This document shows, piece after piece, positions 26,763 through 35,807 of a stretch of 64,000 nucleotides of DNA. Position 1 is the first letter of the stretch. The number at the start of each line of letters is the position of its first letter. The notes below the pieces were generated by a model. The model worked only from the letters and a program-made list of their open reading frames with translations. It searched no databases and was not told the DNA's origin. Position numbers and translations under genes: made by a program. Location of the stretch: assembly GCF_000372885.1 (NCBI RefSeq), contig NZ_KB889967.1:3733430-3797429 (forward strand), given 5' to 3'. The stretch comes from Methyloversatilis thermotolerans. GTDB taxonomy: Bacteria; Pseudomonadota; Gammaproteobacteria; Burkholderiales; Rhodocyclaceae.

Positions 26763-27698
26763 TCATGTCCCGCCCCGTTGTGCCTTCCTGAACTGTTCCG
26801 GCGTGACGCCCACGCAGCGCTTGAAGAACTTCAGGAAATTGGTGGGTTCGGAAAAGCCCAGTTGTTCGCTGACCGAGGCGGCGGTGGCATCGGTGTGCAC
26901 GAGCAGGCGCTGCGCTTCCAGTGCGATGCGGCGGTCCACCACCTGCTTGGCGGAAAGGCCCAGCCATGCGTGACAGCAGCGGTTGAGGGTGCTGGGCGAG
27001 GTGCGCAGTTGCCGGGCCAGGGTGGCCACGGCGGGGCGGGTGCAGACCAGACGATCCAGTTCCCGCGCCATCTGCCGGCACAGCAGTTCCTGTTCCGATG
27101 ACGACGGCGTGGCCTGCTGCGCACCGCGGGCCAGCACCAGCAGCAGACTGTGCTGCAGCGCGCGGACGGTTGCGCTCGACAGTTCATCCAGCTCCGGCAA
27201 GGCCTGCTCGCTGCGCAGCAATTCGCACAGCATGCGCCAGCGGTCGGATTCGCGTTGGGTCAGCGTGAAGCAGGCGGGCCAGTCCGCCAGTCGCAGCAGG
27301 TGTGCCAGCGCATGGGTGGGGGAGGTCCGGCCGGGCTGGATCAGTTGCGGCTGGATGAGCAGCACGTCGCCCTCCAGGCTGGCCGACGGTAGCCATTGAT
27401 GCACCGCGCCCGGTGCGACGACGACAACCGTGCCGGGTGCCAGCCCGACGCGCTTGAAATCCACCACGTGCTCGCCGCGCCCGGCGGAAATCACCAGCAC
27501 CAGGCAGAGGGCCAGCCGTTCCGGCGCTCCGTGAGCGGGTGCCGAATCCCCGGCCAACAGGTCCGACAGGCGCAGCAGTTCCACACCCACGGATGACAGG
27601 CGCGGGTTTTCGAAGCGGATTTCGCGCAGGTGTTTCGGCGATGGCATGGAGAGGCCGGGCGAAAAAGCACGTGCCAGGGGATGCGCGATTTTAACCAT
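26763..27698 (-). CDS. AraC-family transcriptional regulator
   Basis: The 311-residue protein has an N-terminal cupin-like sensing domain (GEHVVDFKRVGLAPGTVVVV, VHQW). The C-terminal AraC/XylS double helix-turn-helix is around residues 215-305 (ATLARQLRTSPSTLNR; AASVSEQLGFSEPTNFLKFF). It is divergent from the SnoaL-like gene with 80 bp between starts, so it likely controls that gene. An ATG at 27647 is an alternative start; the longer one is kept because the frame stays open without a better site. Confidence 0.88.
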   Translation of the reverse strand: MVKIAHPLARAFSPGLSMPSPKHLREIRFENPRLSSVGVELLRLSDLLAGDSAPAHGAPERLALCLVLVISAGRGEHVVDFKRVGLAPGTVVVVAPGAVHQWLPSASLEGDVLLIQPQLIQPGRTSPTHALAHLLRLADWPACFTLTQRESDRWRMLCELLRSEQALPELDELSSATVRALQHSLLLVLARGAQQATPSSSEQELLCRQMARELDRLVCTRPAVATLARQLRTSPSTLNRCCHAWLGLSAKQVVDRRIALEAQRLLVHTDATAASVSEQLGFSEPTNFLKFFKRCVGVTPEQFRKAQRGGT

Positions 27699-27778
27699 CA
27701 ATTGCCCGAACCCGACCTAGGTAAAGGGCGATGCGCTTGGCAAAGTCGAGGCCTCGATCCACTCGTCAGGCCGCATTC

Positions 27779-28693
27779 ATGAAACACACCGCCCGCCACC
27801 ACCGCGCCGCGCTCATGTCGGCGTTCGTCATGGCGCTGTCCGGCCATGTCAGCGTTGTTGCTGCAGCCGGCAATGCCGCATCTCCCGCCCACTCCACCCA
27901 GAAAGCGAAGGTTGCTCACATGACTTCCGAATCCAAGACCCGGGTCGCGTCCCTGCTCAAAGCCATCGAAACCGGTGAAACCGCACCGGTGAGCGCGATC
28001 AACCCGAACAAATACATCCAGCACAATCTCGCGGTCGCCGATGGCCTGTCCGGCTTTGGCGCCGTGCTGCAGGCGCTTCCCAAGGGCTCGGCGCGCGTCA
28101 ATACCGTGCGCATCTTCCAGGACGGCGATTTCGTGTTTGCCCATACGGAATACGACTTCTTCGGGCCCAGGATCGGGTTTGACATCTTCCGTTTCGAGGA
28201 CGGCAGGATCGTCGAGCACTGGGACAATCTCCAGCCGACGCCAGCCGCTCCGAATCCGAGCGGCCGCACGATGACCGACGGTCCCACCACGCCCGGCGAC
28301 CTCGACCGCACCGACGAGAACAAGGCGCTGGTAAAGGCCTTCGTCGACGACATCCTTGTTGGAGGGAAGATGGACAGGCTGGCCGGCTACTTCGACGGTG
28401 ACCACTACCGCCAGCACAACCCGCACATCGCCGACGGTCTGTCCGGGCTCGGCGCTGCACTGCAGGCCATGGCCAAGGCCAATGTGACGATGAAGTACAC
28501 CCGGGTGCACAAGGTGCTGGGCGAAGGCAACTTCGTGCTGGTGGTGAGCGAAGGGGAGTTCGCCGGCCAGCCGACCTCGTTCTACGATCTGTTCCGGGTC
28601 GAAGCGGGCAAGATCGCCGAGCACTGGGACACCATGGAAACCATTCCGCCGCAGTCCGAGTGGCGCAACGCCAACGGCAAGTTCGGCTTCTGA
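27779..28693 (+). CDS. Exported protein with two SnoaL/NTF2-like domains
   Basis: The 304-residue protein has a probable signal peptide (LMSAFVMALSGHVSVVAAAG). It contains two related copies of an NTF2-like fold: the first has QHNLAVADGLSGFGAVLQAL, the second QHNPHIADGLSGLGAALQAM, about 130 residues apart. Each repeat ends with IVEHWDN or IAEHWDT. Single-domain relatives are SnoaL-like proteins of uncertain substrate. The internal duplication is unusual. Regulation by the divergent AraC gene is likely from position. Confidence 0.82.
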   Translation: MKHTARHHRAALMSAFVMALSGHVSVVAAAGNAASPAHSTQKAKVAHMTSESKTRVASLLKAIETGETAPVSAINPNKYIQHNLAVADGLSGFGAVLQALPKGSARVNTVRIFQDGDFVFAHTEYDFFGPRIGFDIFRFEDGRIVEHWDNLQPTPAAPNPSGRTMTDGPTTPGDLDRTDENKALVKAFVDDILVGGKMDRLAGYFDGDHYRQHNPHIADGLSGLGAALQAMAKANVTMKYTRVHKVLGEGNFVLVVSEGEFAGQPTSFYDLFRVEAGKIAEHWDTMETIPPQSEWRNANGKFGF

Positions 28694-28775
28694 ACCGGCA
28701 GACCCGTGGATTGGCGATGTCCCGGCAGGCGTGTGCCGCGCACCCACGGCGCGGCGCCTCCGCGCGCCGCCGGTT

Positions 28776-29240
28776 CTATGGCAGCGTGCGCGGGGCCGGG
28801 GTGGTGATCGCCGTGCCGGCACCGAGCGCGCGGTCCAGCTTGTCCTCCACTTCGCCGATCGCCGCGGCGAGCGAATTGGAGGATTCGTTCGACATGCGCT
28901 GGAACTCGCTGCGCAGGTCGGCGAATTCCCTGTGCATGGCCGCACTCAATTCAGTGAAGCGCGATGCTTCGGCCTGGTCGGCGAGCAGCCGCTGTTCGCG
29001 CAGTTCCTTCGCGTGACGGCGCGCCTCGAGCAGCGTGGAGGTGTGCAGGCTCAGCGTGTAGGCCAGCAGCAGGAGCAGCAGCAGGGCGGTGCCGCCCAGC
29101 AGGATGATGCCGGCGGGCGCCTGTATCGTGGCGACCAGCAGCGATACCTCGACCGGTGCCGACAGCACGCCCCAGTTCGCGATGATGAAGGCCGCAAGCA
29201 GGCCGAGGACCAGTACGCCCAGTGCGCCGAGCAGTTTCAT
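28776..29240 (-). CDS. LapA-like two-helix membrane protein with coiled coil
   Basis: The 154-residue protein has two N-terminal membrane segments (ALGVLVLGLLAAFIIANWGV and GIILLGGTALLLLLLLAY) in the LapA/DUF1049 pattern. A charged, probably coiled-coil cytoplasmic tail follows (residues 70-140). The ATG at 29240 follows GGAGACGCGC. It is 68 bp downstream of the MFS gene on the same strand. Confidence 0.8.
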   Translation of the reverse strand: MKLLGALGVLVLGLLAAFIIANWGVLSAPVEVSLLVATIQAPAGIILLGGTALLLLLLLAYTLSLHTSTLLEARRHAKELREQRLLADQAEASRFTELSAAMHREFADLRSEFQRMSNESSNSLAAAIGEVEDKLDRALGAGTAITTPAPRTLP

Positions 29241-29308
29241 GCGCGTCTCCTCTTCGTGTGATGCGCGGATTCTGCCGCGTCGCGTGCGCGGGCGCCATCG
29301 GCCGCGTC

Positions 29309-30508
29309 CTACGTGGCGGCGGGCAGCGGTCTGACCACCGGTGCTTCGCGTATCGGCAGGTTCACCAGCGCCGCAGCGGCGGCGAGTGCGGCGTCGGCCC
29401 ACCACATCCAGTCATAGCTTCCGCTGCGCGCCAGCGCGATGCCGCCCAGCCAGGCGCCGAAGAAGCCGCCGATCTGGTGCGACAGCAGCGTGAGGCCGAA
29501 CAACGTGGCGAGGTAGCGGGTACCGAACAGCTTGCCGACCACGCCGGCGGTGGGCGGCACCGTGGCCAGCCAGGTCAGGCCGAGACCGACCGCGAACAGG
29601 TAGAAGGTCCATTCGGTGCGCGGCGATGCCAGGTAGATGAGCACCAGCACGGCGCGCGAGGCGTACATCCAGAACAGGATCATCTTGCTGCGCCAGCGGC
29701 CGACCGCCCAGCCGGTGAGGAGACTGCCGGCGATGTTGGACAGCCCGATCAGCCCGAGCGACCAGCTCGCGACCGCCGGTGGCAGTCCGCACAGACCGAC
29801 CTCGCCCGGCAGATGGGTCACCAGGAAGGCGATGTGGAAGCCGCAGGTGAAGAAGCCGGCATGCAGCAGCAGATAGCTGCGGTCGCGCAGCGCGCCCGAC
29901 ACGGCGCGACCGAGTCCGCCGTCGCCGCTCGCGTGCGTGTCGTGCACCGGTTCGCGCGCGCGCAGCGAGCGCGCCAGGGGCAGCGCTGCGAGCGAGGACG
30001 CCGCCAGGGCCAGCATGGCGCCGGCCCAGCCCACCGCGCTGATCAGTGCCTGCGCGACCGGTGCGAACACGAACTGGCCGAGCGAACCGCCGGCATTGAT
30101 GAGACCGGCCGCCTGTCCGCGCTGCGCGCTGTCCAGCTTGCGCGATACCGCGCCGATGAGCACCGAGAAACTGCCAGCGCCGGAGCCGGCGGACATCAGG
30201 ACGCCCAGGGTGACCGTCATCGCGAAGCTGCTGCCGGCCAGCGGCGTCAGCGCGCAGCCCAGCGCCAGCACGACCAGCCCTGCAGCGAGTACGCGTCCCG
30301 GCCCGTAGCGGTCCGCCACCGCGCCGGCCACGGGCTGTATAGCGCCCCACATGAACTGGCCGACCGCCAGCGCGAAACTGAGCGATACGATGCCCAGGCC
30401 GGTGCTGCTGTTGATCGGTGACAGGAACAATCCGGTCGATTGCCGCACGCCCATGGTGACCATCAGGAGCAGGGCGGCGCAGAGCGTGGCGGCGAGGGCG
30501 GATGGCAT
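29309..30508 (-). CDS. MFS transporter
   Basis: The 399-residue protein has about twelve hydrophobic segments and the MFS loop motif VADRYGPGRVL between segments 2 and 3. The N-terminus (MPSALAATLCAALLLMVTMG) starts at ATG 30508. The same open frame continues upstream for 1.8 kb through REP repeats and an IS110 fragment, but that part is not a real extension. The family resembles MucK/oxalate-formate-antiporter-like permeases; the substrate cannot be named. Its upstream region is occupied by the REP array beginning about 80 bp away. Confidence 0.87.
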   Translation of the reverse strand: MPSALAATLCAALLLMVTMGVRQSTGLFLSPINSSTGLGIVSLSFALAVGQFMWGAIQPVAGAVADRYGPGRVLAAGLVVLALGCALTPLAGSSFAMTVTLGVLMSAGSGAGSFSVLIGAVSRKLDSAQRGQAAGLINAGGSLGQFVFAPVAQALISAVGWAGAMLALAASSLAALPLARSLRAREPVHDTHASGDGGLGRAVSGALRDRSYLLLHAGFFTCGFHIAFLVTHLPGEVGLCGLPPAVASWSLGLIGLSNIAGSLLTGWAVGRWRSKMILFWMYASRAVLVLIYLASPRTEWTFYLFAVGLGLTWLATVPPTAGVVGKLFGTRYLATLFGLTLLSHQIGGFFGAWLGGIALARSGSYDWMWWADAALAAAAALVNLPIREAPVVRPLPAAT

Positions 30509-30589
30509 GGCGGAGGGATGTCGGTGCGAGCAACACGCCGCACGGTACAAGGAAAGTCGCGATTGCGCGAACCCGACTGTGCGGTGCAG

Positions 30590-31787
30590 TTCGCGAAGTC
30601 CGGGCCGCCGGCTTCGTTCGAAGCTGCATCGCGGGCAAGCCCGCTCCCACCAAACCCCGGTTCCGATGGCGGGCTGAGCGAGTTCTTGTGGGAGCGGCCT
30701 CTGGCGGCGATAGTGCTGATGCAGGCCGCGGGCTTCGTTCGGAGCTGCATCGCGGGCAAGCCCCCTCCCACCAAACCCCGGTTCCGATGGCGGGCTGAGC
30801 GAGTTCTTGTGGGAGCGGCCTCTGGCCGCGATAGTGCTGATGCTGGCCGCCGGCTTCGTTCGGAGCTGCATCGCGGGCAAGCTCCCTCCCACCAACCCCC
30901 GGCTCCGATGGCGGTCTGAGCGAGTTCTTGTGGGAGCGGCCTCTGGCCGCGATAGTGCTGATGCAGGCCGCCGGCTCCGTTCGAGGCCGCAATCGCGGGC
31001 AAGCCTGCTCCCACCAACCCCCGGCTCCGATGGCGATCTGAGCGAGTTCTTGTGGGAGCGGCCTCTGGCCGCGATAGTGCTGATGCAGGCCGCCGGCTTC
31101 GTTCCAGGCTGCATCGCGGGCAAGCCCGCTCCCACCAACCCCCGGCTCCGATGGCGGTCTGAGCGAGTTTTTATGGGAGCGGCCTCTGGCCGCGACAGTG
31201 CTGATGCAGGCCGCCGGCTCCGTTCGAGGCCGCAATCGCGGGCAAGCCCGCTCCCACCAAACCCCGGTTCCGATGGCGATCTGAGCGAGTTCTTGTGGGA
31301 GCGGCCTCTGGCCGCGATAGTGCTGATGCAGGCCGCGGGCTTTGTTCGAAGCTGCATCGCGGGCAAGCCCCCTCCCACCAAACCCCGGTTCCGATGGCGG
31401 GCTGAGCGAGTTCTTGTGGGAGCGGCCTCTGGCCGCGATAGTGCTGATGCAGGCCGCCGGCTCCGTTCGAGGCCGCAATCGCGGGCAAGCCCGCTCCCAC
31501 CAAACCCCGGTTCCGATGGCGGGCTGAGCGAGTTCTTGTGGGAGCGGCCTCTGGCCGCGATAGTGCTGATGCTGGCCGCCGGCTTCGTTCCAGGCTGCAT
31601 CGCGGGCAAGCCCCCTCCCACCAACCCCCTGCTCCGATGGCGGTCTGAGCGAGTTTTTATGGGAGCGGCCTCTGGCCGCGACAGTGCTGATGCAGGCCGC
31701 CGGCTCCGTTCGAGGCCGCAATCGCGGGCAAGCCCGCTCCCACCAAACCCCGGTTCCGATGGCGATCTGAGCGAGTTCTTGTGGGAG
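30590..31787. repeat. REP/BIME array, ten units of 121-122 bp
   Basis: Forward palindromes TGTGGGAGCGGCCTCTGGCC start at 30687, 30808, 30929, 31051, 31172, 31294, 31415, 31537, 31658 and 31780, an even 121-122 bp spacing. Each unit also holds an inverted palindrome ATCGCGGGCAAGCCCGCTCC. Two unit types alternate irregularly (CGTTCGAGGCCGCAATCG or CGTTCGAAGCTGCATCG). The forward palindrome is the same as in the 8.5-9.4 kb array. No RAYT transposase is in the window. Confidence 0.92.
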
Positions 31788-31789
31788 AT

Positions 31790-32748
31790 TCTATGTGTTC
31801 CGGCGCAAGCGTTTTCGTGTTGTTTCGGGACATAGTCGGCGGCGTTCTTCATCACAGAGAAGGCAACGCGAGCGAGTTTTCTTGCCAGCGCAACCAGCGC
31901 CTGGGTGCGGCTGAATCCGCGCTGGAGCATGCGCTGGTAGAAACGGCTGCCAGGTCGTGGATCTGCTGGCCGCCATGGCGCGGCGTTGTAGAGCAGGCGG
32001 CGCATCTCCGAGTCCCCCTTCTTGCTCAGCGCACGGCGTCCGGTTCTCTTGCCCGAATCGCGCACGCTGACGTCCATGCCAAGGAAGGCGATGAAGGCGT
32101 CCGCACCGCTGAAGGCAGCGCGATGGAACACCGCGCACAGGCCGGCGGCGGTGAGCGCGCCAACGCCTTCGATCTTCAGGATGCGCCGGTACGGTTCAGT
32201 CCATCCGCTCTCGTTGATCAGCGAGGCGATGCGCTGTTCGAACCGTTTGATCAAGGCGGTGAGCCGCGCGAGAGCCACACGCACTTCGCGAGCAAAGCCG
32301 GGCAGATCTTCCATGCTCTGACGGATGCGACCCAGGCTGCGTACCACGGTTGCGCGACGACGCAGCAGGCTGCGCAGTTCGGTGACCGCGGGCGCCGGGA
32401 GCGAGAACGGGCGCAGATCCCGTGCCCTCGTGCGCGAGGTAGCGGGCGATCAGGCGTGCGTCGTGCCGATCCGTCTTGGCGCGCTGGGCCCACGGTGTCG
32501 CGGGTACCTGGACAGCTTGAAGCCGTCGATCAGAAACACCTGATGTCCGGCCTTGATGAGCAACTTGACGAGCGTGCAGTGATAGCTGCCGGTCGATTCG
32601 CAGAGGCGATGCGCTGGGGCACCTCTGGGTAGCGTGGCGGCAACCAGCCGCGGATGGCCGCAGCGGTGTTGTCGACGCGCGGTTACCGCGCGGCGGGGTG
32701 CTCGGCGATGTCCAGCCAGTGCTTGGAGACGTCGATGCCAAAGCACAC
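31790..32748 (-). pseudogene. IS110-family transposase (frameshifted)
   Basis: The pieces lie in several minus-strand frames. The N-terminal part reads VCFGIDVSKHWLDIAEH, then ESTGSYHCTLVKLLIKAGHQ, then RAKTDRHDARLIARYLAHEG, the RuvC-like domain. The C-terminal Transposase_20 part (LKIEGVGALTAAGL, DAFIAFLGMDVSVRDSGKRT) is one clean frame from about 32347 down. Frameshifts in the first half and the lack of a proper stop codon mean it is inactive now. Confidence 0.8.
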
Positions 32749-32999
32749 TACCTCGTTTCTGACTTGTCACGATGGGATCCCTCCCGACTAAGGGTTCAAA
32801 AGGCTTGTCGGGATTCACCACAGCACTGGCTTGCAGGGTATGGACGGTACCGCGGTCACGGTCCGATGGATTCCTGATCGGTGCTTGGGGTGAGGGCGGG
32901 ACATCTCTCCCACTGTCTGTACGTGCTTGCCGTCAGATCCGGACTGGGTCCCTCCGCCCGACAAGCTATTCCTACGCTTGCCACGGCAGAACATACAAG
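32749..32999 (-). ncRNA. Candidate bridge RNA region of the IS110 element
   Basis: This 250-bp non-coding end lies upstream of the transposase, where IS110-type elements encode their bridge RNA. On the minus strand it contains GTGGGAG (32907-32913) beside a small stem GGGA/TCCC. GTGGGAG is complementary to CTCCCAC, which is the right target half including the CT core of this very insertion. This is what a right target guide should look like. A 7-base match can arise by chance, and I could not identify the left guide or the donor loop. Confidence 0.4.
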
Positions 33000-33142
33000 C
33001 GGCCTCTGGCCGCGATAGTGGCTGATGCAGGCCGCCGGCTCCGTTCGAGGCCGCAATCGCGGGCAAGCCCGCTCCCACCAAATCCCACTCCGTTCCCGGT
33101 TCGGGCGAGCTGTTGTGGGAGCGGCCTCTGGCCGCGATGCGG
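33000..33142. repeat. End of the REP array beyond the IS110 element
   Basis: The interrupted unit continues with CGGCCTCTGGCCGCGATAG, then the inverted palindrome, and ends with a final forward REP at about 33114-33140, two bases from the dmmC stop. The last palindrome may act as a 3' end stabiliser or weak terminator for the dmm transcript. Confidence 0.8.
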
Positions 33143-33144
33143 CC

Positions 33145-34188
33145 TTACTCGGGCTGCGTACCGGTGCCCAGATCGGCGCCGTCGTCGAATTTCGCGAGCC
33201 AGTCGATCGCGGTCTGGCGGTAGCGCACCAGGCCTTTGTATTCGGCCAGTTCGTTGGGCAGCGTGGTGAGCACGCGGTGCAGCCGCTTGGCCCAGCGCGG
33301 ATGCGTGGCCAGATCGTTCAGGCTGGCCAGATAGCCGCGGATCGAGAACAGCATGCCGTTGCTGCGCGGCAGCCGGAACAGCCCCTGCAGTTCCACCCGC
33401 AGATGCACCTTGTCGCCGACATTGTCCGGCGTCACCGTGGTGCGGTCCGGGCCCCATTCCGGATAGGTTTCCGGCGAGGTGTCGAGTCGCGGGTTGATGG
33501 TCATGGTCCAGTTCAGACGGCGCACCGGACGGCCCTGCTGCAGCATGAGCAGATACTTCAGCGCGCGTTCGAAAATGCCCATGTCGTGTGCCAGCGGCAC
33601 CGGGCCGTGCCATTCCTTGAAGCTCATGCCGACATCGAACATGAGCGACCAGTCCGCCTGCGAGGTGATCATGCCGGAGTCGGCCCACAGATCGTTGTCG
33701 CGCTGGTCCATGATGACGAAGTCACCCTGGCACTGGCGAGTGATGTACTCGAAGGGCGGGCAGGGCAGCGTGGCCACGTCGCCGAAGGTGAAGGTCTGTT
33801 CCAGGCCGAGCGGGCGGTTGATCCAGGACCAGCGCGCGCCGTCCCGGTGCAACTGGAACAGGTCCGGATAGTCGCGCGCCAGCGATTCCATGATCAGTTC
33901 CAGCGTGTCCCATTCGGCGTCGATCATGTGCGGCAGCGACATGCAGCGGCCAGGATCGCGTTCCAGCGTAATGGCGCGGTCGCGCATTTCGGCGACGTAG
34001 TGCTCGTCGATGTCGAAGGCATTCTCGAACACCGATCCCGCCGGGCCCTTGGTGTGCGGCTCGATGTTGACCGAGTACATGTACTGGTCCTGCGGGAAGG
34101 GGAAGGGAAAGCGGCGGATGGCGACCGGCGAGTTGCGGTAGCTGTAGTCGCCGCGGAAGGTTTCGTCCGGCTTGAACGCGATGCTCAT
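33145..34188 (-). CDS. dmmC: Dimethylamine monooxygenase haem subunit, DUF3445 / oxidative N-demethylase family
   Basis: A 347-residue cytoplasmic protein of the DUF3445 family, which binds haem and oxidatively N-demethylates secondary amines. Family-like stretches are PVAIRRFPFPFP, WSWINRPLGLEQ and LNWTMTINPRLDTSPE. It should convert dimethylamine, NAD(P)H and oxygen to methylamine and formaldehyde together with DmmA and DmmB. It is the last gene of the minus-strand order D-A-B-C, starting 12 bp after dmmB. The subunit lettering follows this gene order; in some annotations the haem subunit carries another letter. Confidence 0.88.
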   Translation of the reverse strand: MSIAFKPDETFRGDYSYRNSPVAIRRFPFPFPQDQYMYSVNIEPHTKGPAGSVFENAFDIDEHYVAEMRDRAITLERDPGRCMSLPHMIDAEWDTLELIMESLARDYPDLFQLHRDGARWSWINRPLGLEQTFTFGDVATLPCPPFEYITRQCQGDFVIMDQRDNDLWADSGMITSQADWSLMFDVGMSFKEWHGPVPLAHDMGIFERALKYLLMLQQGRPVRRLNWTMTINPRLDTSPETYPEWGPDRTTVTPDNVGDKVHLRVELQGLFRLPRSNGMLFSIRGYLASLNDLATHPRWAKRLHRVLTTLPNELAEYKGLVRYRQTAIDWLAKFDDGADLGTGTQPE

Positions 34189-34200
34189 GTTGCGTGCTCC

Positions 34201-35157
34201 TCAGAGGTTCAGGGTCAGGCATCCGCCCTTCAGGCGCGATACGCAGGTCATGATCTTCCTGCCGGAGGCGCGTTCGGCCGCGCTCAGGTACAGGTCGTGA
34301 TGCAGCAGTTCGCCACTGGCTTCCAGCACCTCCAGTTCGCATTGGCCGCAGGCGCCGCCGCGACAGAGATAGGGCGCGTCCACGCCCTGCTGTTCGATCG
34401 CTTCCAGCAGCGACAGCTCGCTCGGCACCGTGAATTGCTTGTCCGATTTCGCCAGCTTCACGTCGAATGCTTCGCCCCCGGCCGGGGCGAGGAACTGTTC
34501 GCTGTGGAGATGGCTTTCCGGCCAGCCCAGCGTGTGCCCCGCTTCCATGCTGGCAGCCACCATGCCGGCCGGGCCGCAGATGTAGAAGTGGGTGCCGAGC
34601 GGCCGGCCGGACAGCAGCGATCGGAACTCGATCTGTTCGCGCCGCGACTGCACGTAGTGATGCACCCGGCCCGGCGCCAGCGCTTCCAGCTCGTCGGAAA
34701 ACACGCCGAATTCCGGCCCGCGATAGGCGTAATGCACTTCGAAGTCGGCGCCGATGCGGGCCAGTTCGCGCGCCTGCGAAAGGATGGGCGTCACGCCTAT
34801 GCCGCCCGCCACCAGGATGTGGCGACGGCCGGTGCGCACCAGCGGGAAAAGATTCATCGGTGGCGCGATGTCCAGCTTCATGCCCTCGCGCGCCTGCTCG
34901 TGCAGCCAGCGCGAGCCGCCGCGCGAATCCTCCTGCTTGCGCACGGCAATGCGCCAGGTGTGGCGTTCGTTCGGGTCGCCGAGCAGCGAATAGGCATTGC
35001 GGTGCGGGCGCGCACCGAGCGGCAGCGACAGCACGATGTGGCTGCCGCCGGAATAGACGGGGAAGCTGCCCTCGCCGGCGGGCGACAGACTGAATTCGCG
35101 TATGCCTGGGGCGAGGTCGCGAATGCGCGTGATCTCGACTTGCATGGATGCGCTCAT
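34201..35157 (-). CDS. dmmB: Dimethylamine monooxygenase reductase subunit (flavin and 2Fe-2S)
   Basis: The 318-residue protein is of the phthalate dioxygenase reductase type. The N-terminal flavin-binding domain has RNAYSLLGD and the NAD-binding domain has AGGIGVTPILSQ. The C-terminal plant-type ferredoxin has cysteines in CRGGACGQC and a fourth in MTC. It supplies electrons from NAD(P)H to the haem subunit. The start at 35157 overlaps the dmmA stop as ATGA, which fixes it against a longer frame to 35325. Confidence 0.92.
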   Translation of the reverse strand: MSASMQVEITRIRDLAPGIREFSLSPAGEGSFPVYSGGSHIVLSLPLGARPHRNAYSLLGDPNERHTWRIAVRKQEDSRGGSRWLHEQAREGMKLDIAPPMNLFPLVRTGRRHILVAGGIGVTPILSQARELARIGADFEVHYAYRGPEFGVFSDELEALAPGRVHHYVQSRREQIEFRSLLSGRPLGTHFYICGPAGMVAASMEAGHTLGWPESHLHSEQFLAPAGGEAFDVKLAKSDKQFTVPSELSLLEAIEQQGVDAPYLCRGGACGQCELEVLEASGELLHHDLYLSAAERASGRKIMTCVSRLKGGCLTLNL

Positions 35158-35747
35158 GGGTAGATCACCTCGGCGGCGGGGACGTCGCCCGGGACTTCCG
35201 CATCGATCTGGAAGCCCATGTAGGCGCCGAGGCGGCGCGAGAAGTGGTCGCGCACGAACAAGGTGCGGTCGCAGCCGCTGCACGCCACCAGATTGGTGTG
35301 CACGCCGCGCGTGATGGTGCGGCAATGCACGCAGAACACCGGCCGCGCCTTGCTGCCGATCTGTGCATGACGGACCTCGTCGCGGCCGACCCCGTAGCCG
35401 TCGGCCATCTGCGAGGCCTGCCAGATCGCATCCTCGGGGCCGGCGAGGTAGATGCGCGTGCCCATCTGCGCCACGTACAGCGCGTCATTGAGCAGCTTCA
35501 GGCCATCGCCCAGTGAAGGCGCCGCAAGATGCAGCGCCTGCGGCGGCAGGTCCTTGTTCCATGCGGTTTCGCCGGCAGCAGGATCGGCGACATGGATGAC
35601 GGTCAGCGTGCCCGCGGGCGGACTGGCGTACAGACGCCGCGCGAGCGCGGCGTCCTCGGCTGCGACGAACAGGATGTGATGGGTGCCGGTGCGGTCCCAT
35701 TCAAGTTCCGGATAGACCGGCTGACTTTTGGTGGCGGGCGTGGACAT
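35154..35747 (-). CDS. dmmA: Dimethylamine monooxygenase small subunit DmmA
   Basis: The 197-residue protein matches the DmmA family in size and in its place between dmmD and dmmB. Near the C-terminus are two cysteine pairs, CVHC and CSGC, 17 residues apart, suggesting a bound metal (zinc or iron). The N-terminal part has an alternating alpha/beta pattern (GTHHILFVAAEDAALARRLY). It is an essential but poorly understood part of the dimethylamine monooxygenase. Confidence 0.82.
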   Translation of the reverse strand: MSTPATKSQPVYPELEWDRTGTHHILFVAAEDAALARRLYASPPAGTLTVIHVADPAAGETAWNKDLPPQALHLAAPSLGDGLKLLNDALYVAQMGTRIYLAGPEDAIWQASQMADGYGVGRDEVRHAQIGSKARPVFCVHCRTITRGVHTNLVACSGCDRTLFVRDHFSRRLGAYMGFQIDAEVPGDVPAAEVIYP

Positions 35748-35807
35748 GCGACTTCTCGTGCGATGTGAAACCGGTTGCGCCGCGCGCGAGGCGCGGCGCG
35801 CGATGGA

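Larger units (their letters stand above)
31788..32999 (-). mobile_element. IS110-family element inserted in a REP palindrome
   Basis: The array palindrome GTGGGAG^CGGCCTC is split here: GTGGGAG ends at 31787 and CGGCCTCTGG resumes at 33000. The 1212-bp insert carries a decayed IS110-type transposase. On the minus strand each junction has the dinucleotide CT (GGCCG-CT-TGTATG on one side, AGAAT-CT-CCCAC on the other), as expected for IS110/IS621-type recombination at a CT core. The element has no obvious long inverted repeats, also typical of the family. Confidence 0.8.

Noticed and set aside
30590-31787. CRISPR array
   Set aside because: Repeats are regular, but the unit is 121 bp with nearly identical filler instead of unique spacers. 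It contains REP palindromes, and no cas genes are present.
29309-32347. Single 1012-residue transposase-MFS fusion protein
   Set aside because: The frame joins an IS110 fragment, the REP array and the MFS gene only because the repeats lack stops in this frame. Only 29309-30508 is a credible gene.
33025-35163. 712-codon plus-strand frame opposite dmmB and dmmC
   Set aside because: An antisense shadow that starts in REP sequence, with no recognisable domain.
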